A DNA stretch of 64,000 nt from Halopenitus malekzadehii. GTDB taxonomy: Archaea > Halobacteriota > Halobacteria > Halobacteriales > Haloferacaceae. Below the pieces are notes generated by a model that worked only from the letters and a program-made list of their open reading frames with translations, was not told the DNA's origin and ran no database searches. Positions 41,186 to 47,854 of this stretch are shown here, in pieces. Location: NCBI RefSeq assembly GCF_900108505.1, contig NZ_FNWU01000001.1, positions 558,001 to 622,000 of the forward strand, read 5' to 3'. Every line of letters begins with the position of its first letter. Position 1 is the stretch's first letter. The position numbers and the translations under genes are program-made.

Positions 41186-42295
41186 ATGGCGGGTGCTCAC
41201 TCCGGATCTGCGTCGAATTCGGGATCCGAGACGTCCGACTCCGAGATGTCCGACACCAAGACGTCCGACACCGAGACGGCCGGCACCGAGACGGCGGAGT
41301 ACGGAACCCTCTACGTCGTCGGGATCGGTCCCGGGCTTCCACACGCGATGACCCAGCGGGCCCGGGACGTGATCGCCACCGCCGACTGTGTGATCGCCTC
41401 GAACCTGTATCAGGAGTTCCTGCGGCGCGACGGTACTCTGCCGCCCGAGAGTGCGGCGGTCGAGGATACGGAGGCCGGGACGGAGAGGGGAGCGGAGACC
41501 GGGACGGAGAGGGGAGCGGAGGCCGAGACGGAGACGGGAACGGGGACCGAGACGGAGACGGGAACGGGGACCGGGACGGAGGCGGCGGACTCAACGGTCA
41601 CCGACGGCGGCGCCGCGACCGAGGACACCGGAACCCTTCTGGAGCGCCCGAACGGGAGCCGACAGACGCTCGTCCGGTCCTCGATGGGCCGACAGGTCGA
41701 GCTGGCTCGTGAGGCCTTCGAGCGCGTCCGCGCCGGCCAGGACGTCGCGCACGTCTCCGGCGGCGACCCCAACGTCTACGGGAAAAGCGACCTCCTGTAC
41801 ACGATGGCCGACGCTGACGACGCCCGCGACGTGCCGATCGAGATCGTCCCCGGCGTGACCGCGGCGCTCGGCTGTGCGGCCAACCTCGGAGCGCCCCTCT
41901 CGAACGACTTCTGTACGATCTCTCTGTCCGACAAGTGGCGCGGGTGGGACGAGATCGCGGAGAAGCTCCGGGCGGCCGCGATCAGCGGCTTCGTGATCGT
42001 CTTATACAACTGTTGGCGGGATTACGAGCGCGCGATCGAGGTGATCCGCAAGGAGCGGTCCGACGACGTCCCGGTCGGCATCGTCAACGACGCCGGCCGC
42101 GGCGACGCGGGGCGCAATCTCGAGGACGAGACGCACACGATCACCACCCTCGGCGAGGCGACCGACCACGACGAGGAGGTCGGCGGGATGGGGACCTCCA
42201 TCCTCGTCGGCACACACGAGACGACCGTCTGGGAGAACGACCAGGGCGCCCACCTCGTCACCCCGCGCGGCGGGCGTGACGTCGACGACTTCTAA
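41186..42295 (+). CDS. cbiH: Precorrin-3B C17-methyltransferase paralogue 1
   Basis: 369 residues. The methylase core starts VVGIGPGLPHAMTQRARDVI and continues with RSSMGRQVELAREAF, HVSGGDPNVYGKSDLLY, VPGVTAALGCAANLGAPLSNDFCTISLSD and FVIVLYNCWRDYERAI, as in CbiH/CobJ, the ring-contracting C17 enzyme. Between the first and second conserved blocks a 55-residue Glu/Thr/Gly insert (about 92-148; TETGTGTETETGTGTG) is encoded by short tandem repeats at about 41470-41585. The insert is not seen in typical family members. It is immediately followed by a second cbiH. Confidence 0.88.
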   Translation: MAGAHSGSASNSGSETSDSEMSDTKTSDTETAGTETAEYGTLYVVGIGPGLPHAMTQRARDVIATADCVIASNLYQEFLRRDGTLPPESAAVEDTEAGTERGAETGTERGAEAETETGTGTETETGTGTGTEAADSTVTDGGAATEDTGTLLERPNGSRQTLVRSSMGRQVELAREAFERVRAGQDVAHVSGGDPNVYGKSDLLYTMADADDARDVPIEIVPGVTAALGCAANLGAPLSNDFCTISLSDKWRGWDEIAEKLRAAAISGFVIVLYNCWRDYERAIEVIRKERSDDVPVGIVNDAGRGDAGRNLEDETHTITTLGEATDHDEEVGGMGTSILVGTHETTVWENDQGAHLVTPRGGRDVDDF

Positions 42296-42303
42296 CCACA
42301 CCA

Positions 42304-43413
42304 ATGAGCACGAACGACACCACCGAGACGACGGAATCGAACGCGACGACCACCGAGACGAACGCTGCCGCCGAAACGACCGACGCGGCCGACGCGAACG
42401 CCGTCACCACCGACTCGGCCGAATCGGACGCTGCTGAGGCGACCGACGAAAACACCATCACCACCGACACGACGGCGTCCGCGTCGAGTTCCGCCTGCGG
42501 CGCCGGAGGGTCGACGGACGACTCGGCGACAGATGGGAGTTCGGCTCGCAGCTGTGGCGGCTCCGAAACGGACGCCGCGGCGGCCAAGAAGGCCGCGACC
42601 GACGAGCAGGTCGGATCGACCGCCGCCGACTTCGCGGCCGACCCCGGCCGCCTCGTCGCGGTCGGGCTCGGGCCGGGTCAACCGGACGGGATGACCGCGC
42701 GCGCTCGCGCGGCCCTCGCCGACGTCGATCACATCGTGGGGTACACGACCTACGTCGAGCTGCTGCCCGAGGAGATCACCGACTCGACCGAGGAAATCTA
42801 CGACACGCCGATGTGCGGGGAGGTCTCCCGCACCGAGGAGGCGATCGACCGGGCGCTGGCGGGCAACGACGTCGCGATCATCGGCAGCGGCGATCCGAAC
42901 GTCTACGCGCTCTCGGGGCTGGCGCTGGAGATCCTCGAGTCGAAGGATGCGACCGCCGAGGCCGTCGATTTCGAGGTCGTTCCCGGAGTGCCCGCCGCCC
43001 AGTCCTGTGGCGCCCGTCTGGGCGCGCCGCTCGTCAACGACACCGTCAGCGTCTCCCTCTCGGACCACCTCACACCGATGGACGAGATCGAGTCCCGACT
43101 CCACGCGGTCGCACCCGAGGGGTTCACGATCGCGATCTACAACCCCTGGAGCCGCAAGCGCCGCGAGAACTTCGAAACGTGTTGTGAGATCCTGCTCGAG
43201 CACCGCGCTCCCGAGACGCCGGTCGGGATCGTCCACGCGGCGGGTCGGGAGGACGAACGCGTCGAGATCGTCGATCTCGGCGAGCTTGCGGACCTCGGCG
43301 AGACCGACCTGATAGACATGACGACCACGATCCTGGTCGGCAACGAGGAGACATACGTCTGGGACGACCGGATGGTGACGCCGCGGGGGTACGAGTCCAA
43401 GTATGACTACTGA
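42304..43413 (+). CDS. cbiH: Precorrin-3B C17-methyltransferase paralogue 2
   Basis: 369 residues. A long acidic N-terminal extension (about 115 residues), rich in Thr/Ala/Glu, includes a small Cys/Ser cluster (SSSACGAGGSTDDS and SARSCGGSE). The core then shows AVGLGPGQPDGMTARARAAL, GYTTYVELLPEEI, CGEVSRTEEAIDRAL, IGSGDPNVYALSGLALE, VPGVPAAQSCGARLGAPL and IAIYNPWSRKRRENFETCC. The last segment (YNPxSKxR) is the CobJ/CbiH hallmark. Haloarchaea commonly carry two cbiH genes (recollection), and they may have split the C17 and ring-contraction roles. The stop overlaps the ferredoxin gene by 11 bases. Confidence 0.9.
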   Translation: MSTNDTTETTESNATTTETNAAAETTDAADANAVTTDSAESDAAEATDENTITTDTTASASSSACGAGGSTDDSATDGSSARSCGGSETDAAAAKKAATDEQVGSTAADFAADPGRLVAVGLGPGQPDGMTARARAALADVDHIVGYTTYVELLPEEITDSTEEIYDTPMCGEVSRTEEAIDRALAGNDVAIIGSGDPNVYALSGLALEILESKDATAEAVDFEVVPGVPAAQSCGARLGAPLVNDTVSVSLSDHLTPMDEIESRLHAVAPEGFTIAIYNPWSRKRRENFETCCEILLEHRAPETPVGIVHAAGREDERVEIVDLGELADLGETDLIDMTTTILVGNEETYVWDDRMVTPRGYESKYDY

Positions 43414-43705
43414 CTCCGCCCACGGTGACGGGGCCTACCGGGTGACCCTCGACCGGGACGCCTGTGAGGGCGTCTTCGCCTGCCTCGTTCGCGACGAGCG
43501 GTTTCGGGAGGCCGCGGATGGACTGGCGACGATCGACGATGGAGGGGCTGACCACGCTGGCGCGCCATCGGCGGGAGGATCCGGTGATTCAGACACCCTC
43601 GTCGCCCGGTTCGACGACGACCGGATCGCGGAGGCGCAGCAGGCGGCCGCGGCCTGTCCGGTGGACGCGATCGCGATCGATCTGGAGGTGGCTCCCGATG
43701 AGTGA
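43403..43705 (+). CDS. Small ferredoxin of the cbi operon
   Basis: 100 residues. The motif DACEGVFACLVRDERF gives C-x5-C near residue 21, and ACPVDAIAID gives the CP motif near residue 84, as in single-cluster 3Fe-4S or 4Fe-4S ferredoxins with a reduced cysteine set. A Gly/Ser/Asp-rich loop separates the two halves. It overlaps cbiH2 and the next gene, so it is tightly coupled. It may deliver electrons to CbiH or another step of cobalamin synthesis (inference). Confidence 0.8.
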   Translation: MTTDSAHGDGAYRVTLDRDACEGVFACLVRDERFREAADGLATIDDGGADHAGAPSAGGSGDSDTLVARFDDDRIAEAQQAAAACPVDAIAIDLEVAPDE

Positions 43706-44420
43706 TGCGGCCCCGAACCACGAGACCGGGATCGAGCCCGCGGCCGACCTGCTCGATGCGACCCCGGAAACGGCGTACTTCTGGGGCCGCGTGGCGGGCG
43801 ACGGCGAGGTGACGGCGGACGGCGTCACGACCCGTGCCGGCGACGAGACGGCCGCCGAGGCGCTCGCGGCGATCGCGGGCACGAGCCGGACCGGGACCGA
43901 CCACCGGGTCGAAGCCCGCGAGTCGGCACACGACGCCTCGATCGTCCGGTTCGAGGACGAGTACGAGATCCAGGTGATCGGCGCGCCGGCCGAGCGCGCG
44001 AGCGCGGCCTTCGGCCTCCCGATCGACGGCCAGCCGGGGGGCTACCGGTTCGACGCGTTTTCGGACCACCGCGCACGACTGATCCGGGGGCTGCTCGAGG
44101 CCTGCGGGACGGTCTGCTTCCGGGAGTCGGCCGGCTCCGTCGGCGTCTCGTTCGTCCACGAGGACCGTGCGCTGCTCGACACGATCCGCTCGCAGCTGTC
44201 TGCGGCCACGCCCCACGTTCCGACCGACGACCTCGCCGAGACGTCGTCGGGCGGCTACTGGTTCGGGCTCGCGGACGACGCCGACGTTGCCACGTTCGCC
44301 GAGTGGGTCTACGCCGGCAGCGCGGCGTCCGGCCTCTACGCGGACGACCGCCGGGCGAAGCTCCGGCGGAGCGTCGAGCGAGCGACCGGCGCCGACGTGG
44401 GCACGCTGGAGGGCGAGTGA
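43698..44420 (+). CDS. LAGLIDADG-fold protein embedded in the cbi operon
   Basis: 240 residues. Two half-domains each carry a LAGLIDADG-like motif: FWGRVAGDG (residues 28-36) and IRGLLEACG (129-137), followed by the family's C-terminal SGLYADDRRAKLRRSV, which resembles the end of homing endonucleases. In motif 1 the catalytic Asp (D35) is kept; in motif 2 it is Cys (C136). It starts inside the ferredoxin stop and its own stop overlaps the cbiX ATG, so it is a free-standing, translationally coupled gene and not an intein or intron. A domesticated role (regulation or DNA binding) seems more likely than homing. Confidence 0.72.
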   Translation: MSDAAPNHETGIEPAADLLDATPETAYFWGRVAGDGEVTADGVTTRAGDETAAEALAAIAGTSRTGTDHRVEARESAHDASIVRFEDEYEIQVIGAPAERASAAFGLPIDGQPGGYRFDAFSDHRARLIRGLLEACGTVCFRESAGSVGVSFVHEDRALLDTIRSQLSAATPHVPTDDLAETSSGGYWFGLADDADVATFAEWVYAGSAASGLYADDRRAKLRRSVERATGADVGTLEGE

Positions 44421-45685
44421 TGGCGGGAGCGGAACCGCCGGTGACGGCGGACGCGGAATCGCCGGCGAGGGCGGACGCGGTTCCGACCACGCTTGACGAC
44501 GAGGCGGTGCTGTTGGTCGGCCACGGCTCCCGCCGTGAGCGGTCGAACGAGCAGGTTCGCGAGCTGGCGGCCGGGCTCGAGGACCGCCTCGGGATCCCGG
44601 TCGACGCCGGGTTCATCGAGCTGGCGTCACCCTCGATCGACGAGGCGATCGCCGGGCTCGCGACGTCGGTCTCGCGGGTCACCGTCGTCCAGCTCTCGCT
44701 GTTTGCCGCCAGCCACGTGAAGGCGGACGTCCCGCTCGCGGTTCAAGAGGCTCGGTCGGTACACCCCGAGCTCACGATCCACAACGGCTCGCATCTGGGG
44801 ATCCATCCGGCCATCATCGACCTGCTCGAGGACCGGGCGGCGGCCGTCGAGGCCGAGTTGGACGTTGACCGGGAGGCGGGCGACGTCGCCGTCGTGCTCT
44901 GTGCCCGGGGGTCGAGCGACCCGGACGCCAACGGCGACGTCCACAAGCTCGCCCGGCTGCTCCACGAGGGGCGCGCGTTCGACCGCGTCGCGGCGTCGTT
45001 CATCGGCGTTACGGAGCCGCGGCTCGCGGAGACGCTCCACCGGATCGCCACCGACCGGCCGGACGCCGTGGTCGTGCTCCCGTATATGCTCGGCGACGGC
45101 GTCCTGACGGAACGGATCCGCGAGGGAGCCGCGACCTTCGATGCGGAGTACCCCTACGTCGACGCCGCGGCGGGGGATCCGCTCGGAACCGACGACCGAC
45201 TGCTCGACGTCCTCGGTGATCGCTGGCAGGAGGCCCGGACCGACAGCGTCGAGATGTCCTGTGACACCTGCACGTACAAGGTCGAACTGGACGGCTACGA
45301 GGAGGACGTCGGCGGAGCCAGGGCGATGTTGCGCGCGCTCACCCACCGCGAGTCGCACGCCGACCGCGACGACGTCGACGACGAGCCCCATACTCACGAC
45401 GCGCCGGCCCACCACGTGGCCGTCTGCACGAATCGGACCTGCGCGGCGGACGGTTCCGCGACAGTTCTCGAGCGGCTGCGGCAGGCCGCCCGGGACTCCG
45501 AGGCCTGCGACGCGCGCATCACGCGATCGTCGTGTCTCGGTCGCTGTGGCGACGGGCCGATGGTGGCCGTCTCCCCCGACGGCGTCTGGTACGGCGACGT
45601 CGACGAGGCCGACGCCGAACGCATCGTCTCGTCCCATCTCGACCGCGGCCGGATCGTCTCCGACCTCGTCGACGTCACGCTGTGA
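44420..45685 (+). CDS. cbiX: Sirohydrochlorin cobaltochelatase CbiX with 2Fe-2S domain
   Basis: 421 residues. Two CbiX half-domains: LLVGHGSRRERSNEQVRELA with the first His, IELASPSIDEAI, and a second block ending LPYMLGDGVLTERIREG (about 20-260). A Cys pair MSCDTCTYK follows, then an acidic His-rich linker (DDEPHTHDAPAHH) and a C-terminal thioredoxin-like 2Fe-2S ferredoxin domain: VCTNRTCAADGS, SCLGRCGDGPMVAV (about 345-420). The fusion suggests metal sensing or redox control of the chelatase. It inserts Co into sirohydrochlorin at the start of the anaerobic pathway. Start at ATG 44420 overlaps the previous stop. Confidence 0.9.
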   Translation: MAGAEPPVTADAESPARADAVPTTLDDEAVLLVGHGSRRERSNEQVRELAAGLEDRLGIPVDAGFIELASPSIDEAIAGLATSVSRVTVVQLSLFAASHVKADVPLAVQEARSVHPELTIHNGSHLGIHPAIIDLLEDRAAAVEAELDVDREAGDVAVVLCARGSSDPDANGDVHKLARLLHEGRAFDRVAASFIGVTEPRLAETLHRIATDRPDAVVVLPYMLGDGVLTERIREGAATFDAEYPYVDAAAGDPLGTDDRLLDVLGDRWQEARTDSVEMSCDTCTYKVELDGYEEDVGGARAMLRALTHRESHADRDDVDDEPHTHDAPAHHVAVCTNRTCAADGSATVLERLRQAARDSEACDARITRSSCLGRCGDGPMVAVSPDGVWYGDVDEADAERIVSSHLDRGRIVSDLVDVTL

Positions 45686-45801
45686 TCCCACTGGTGACTG
45701 GCCGATCATCGGTCGACCCGACTCGAACCGCTCGACCCGAACCGACTCGAATCGAACCGAACCAGACACACCCGAACGATACCCAAAACACACGATCCAC
45801 G

Positions 45802-46173
45802 ATGAGCTGCCACGAACTCGAAGCGCTCCGACTCGCGCTGTTGAACGTCCTCGGAACCGGGGATCGAACCGCCCGCGAACACGCCGAGGCCGAACTCGAG
45901 GGTCACCTCGAGGGGCCGATCGAGGCGCTCGCGAACGCCGAGACGCTCGACGCGATCGAGCGTCACCTCGACGCCGCGCTCGTCGACCTGGAGGCCGAGG
46001 TCGCCGCGACCGATCCGGACGACCCCGAATACGACTACCTCCGCGGTCGTCTGGTCGCCGTCCGCGACGCCGAACGCGCGGTGCATCGCCTGACCGCGCA
46101 GGGCGAGAGCGTCCTCGACGGGCTCGCGGACGCCCACGACGTGCTCCACGAGACGTTCCCGGTCGAGGAGTGA
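45802..46173 (+). CDS. DUF3209 protein of the cobalamin cluster
   Basis: 123 residues, almost all helical, beginning MSCHELEALRLALLN and continuing with a repetitive Glu/Ala helix pair and an ending DVLHETFPVEE. This is DUF3209, known from haloarchaeal cobalamin loci. The CH pair at its start could bind a metal. It follows cbiX after 116 bases and is likely the last gene of the operon or has its own promoter. Its function is unknown. Confidence 0.82.
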   Translation: MSCHELEALRLALLNVLGTGDRTAREHAEAELEGHLEGPIEALANAETLDAIERHLDAALVDLEAEVAATDPDDPEYDYLRGRLVAVRDAERAVHRLTAQGESVLDGLADAHDVLHETFPVEE

Positions 46174-46244
46174 TCGCTGGAAAGCCTCGTGGTACCACAC
46201 CACGGGATAGGTAGACTTTTGTCCCGCATCCCGTCTGTACGAAC

Positions 46245-47687
46245 GTGACAGATATCCACACGCACTCGGCGACCCGGATCGCGCGGGAGATCCGCGCCGG
46301 TGACCGGTCGCCGGTCGATGTCGTCGACGCGACGCTCGACCGCATCGAGGAGCGAAACGACCGCACGAACGCCTTCGTGACCGTCACCGGCGATGCCGCC
46401 CGCGAGGCCGCCCGCGAGGCCGAGCGCGCCGTCAAACGGGGCGACGACCTCGGTCCGCTGCACGGCGTCCCCGTCGCGATCAAGGACCTCGACGACGTCG
46501 CGGGCGTCAAAACGACCTTTGGGTCGAAGCTGTTCGCGGACAACGTCGCCGACGCCGACGACGAGTTCGTCCGCCGGCTCAAAGCCGCCGGCGCCATCGT
46601 GGTCGGCAAGACGAACACGCCGGAGTTCGGCCTCGGGTGTACCACGGACAACCGCGTCGTCGGTCCGACCGGGACGCCGTTCGATCCGGACCGGATCTCC
46701 GGCGGCTCCTCGGGCGGCGCCGGCGCCGCGCTTGGGGACCGGCTCGTGCCGATCGCGCAGGGCTCGGATACGGGCGGATCGATCCGGACCCCCTCCTCGT
46801 GTTGTCACGTGTTCGGGCTCAAGCCCTCATTCGGACGCGTTCCGCGCGTTGATCGCCCGAACGCCTTCTCGGACCAGACGCCGTTCTCCCACACCGGCCC
46901 GATGGCCCGCACCGTCGCGGACGCGGCGTTGATGTTCGAGGTGATGGCGGGACCGGACCCGGGCGATCCCTTCAGCCTCCCGGCCGACGACACGGACTAC
47001 CTGGCGGCGACCGACCGGCCCGTGGACGACCTCCGGGTCGCCTATAGTCCCGACCTGGACACCTATCCCGTCGAGCCGACCGTCCGGGCGGTCGTCGACG
47101 ACGCGGTCGGCGCCTTCGAGGACGCCGGCGCGACGGTCGAGCGTGCCGATCCCGATCTCGGTCACGACCAGGGTGAGATCCTGGATGCGTACTACACGAT
47201 GGCCAAGATCCTCTGGGAGTCCCTCTTCGACGGTCTCGAGCGCGATCACGGGCTCGACCCGCGCGGGGCAGACCGCGACCGACTCCGGCCCGTCACGGTT
47301 GAGACGATCCTCGAGGCCGCCGACGTGTCAACGCGGGAGTACACGCGGGCACAGATGGTCCGGAGCGACGTCTACGACGGGATCGTCGACCTCCTGGCGG
47401 AGTACGACGTTCTCGTGACCCCGACGCTGGGCGTCACCCCGTTCGAACACGGTGAGCATCCCGAATCGGTCGACGGAACGCCGGTCGACCGGCTGCGCGG
47501 CTGGCTGCTCACGCAGCCGTTCAACTTCTCGGGCCATCCCGTCGGGGCGGTCCCTGCCGGCCTCACCGATGAGGGGCTTCCGGTCGGGATGCAGGTGGTC
47601 GGACGGCGCCACGCCGACGACGTCGTGCTGGCCGCCAGCGCCGCGGTCGAACGGGAGCGACCGTGGCACGACGCGTATCCCGCCTGA
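46245..47687 (+). CDS. Amidase-signature family hydrolase
   Basis: 480 residues, GTG start at 46245. The Lys of the Ser-cisSer-Lys triad is in VAIKDLDDVAGVKTT; the cis-Ser and nucleophile Ser lie in SGGSSGGAGAALG and GSDTGGSIRTPSSCC. The C-terminal segment FNFSGHPVGAVPAGL completes the fold. GatA is possible, but haloarchaeal GatA forms a complex with other genes not present here. A stand-alone amidase for small amides or acylamino acids is more likely. Confidence 0.88.
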   Translation: MTDIHTHSATRIAREIRAGDRSPVDVVDATLDRIEERNDRTNAFVTVTGDAAREAAREAERAVKRGDDLGPLHGVPVAIKDLDDVAGVKTTFGSKLFADNVADADDEFVRRLKAAGAIVVGKTNTPEFGLGCTTDNRVVGPTGTPFDPDRISGGSSGGAGAALGDRLVPIAQGSDTGGSIRTPSSCCHVFGLKPSFGRVPRVDRPNAFSDQTPFSHTGPMARTVADAALMFEVMAGPDPGDPFSLPADDTDYLAATDRPVDDLRVAYSPDLDTYPVEPTVRAVVDDAVGAFEDAGATVERADPDLGHDQGEILDAYYTMAKILWESLFDGLERDHGLDPRGADRDRLRPVTVETILEAADVSTREYTRAQMVRSDVYDGIVDLLAEYDVLVTPTLGVTPFEHGEHPESVDGTPVDRLRGWLLTQPFNFSGHPVGAVPAGLTDEGLPVGMQVVGRRHADDVVLAASAAVERERPWHDAYPA

Positions 47688-47854
47688 CGGCGTCGGCCCG
47701 GAGTCCGATACGGTTGGAGCGACGGTCGACTCCCGCCGGCGACGCCGCCATATGTGGTTCACTATTAAACCGGCAGCGTCTAGGGTGTATACTACTAACC
47801 CCCGCTATTCGGTCCGATCCCCGTCGTGGCGGGACGATCACGCCGTTGCCACCT

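Noticed and set aside
43698-44420. LAGLIDADG-like protein as an intein or intron-encoded homing enzyme
   Set aside because: It starts and stops with its own codons between two complete genes and overlaps both; no host gene is interrupted and the second catalytic Asp is lost.
46245-47687. Amidase as GatA of the tRNA amidotransferase
   Set aside because: No gatB or gatC nearby and GTG start in isolation; the general amidase call is safer.
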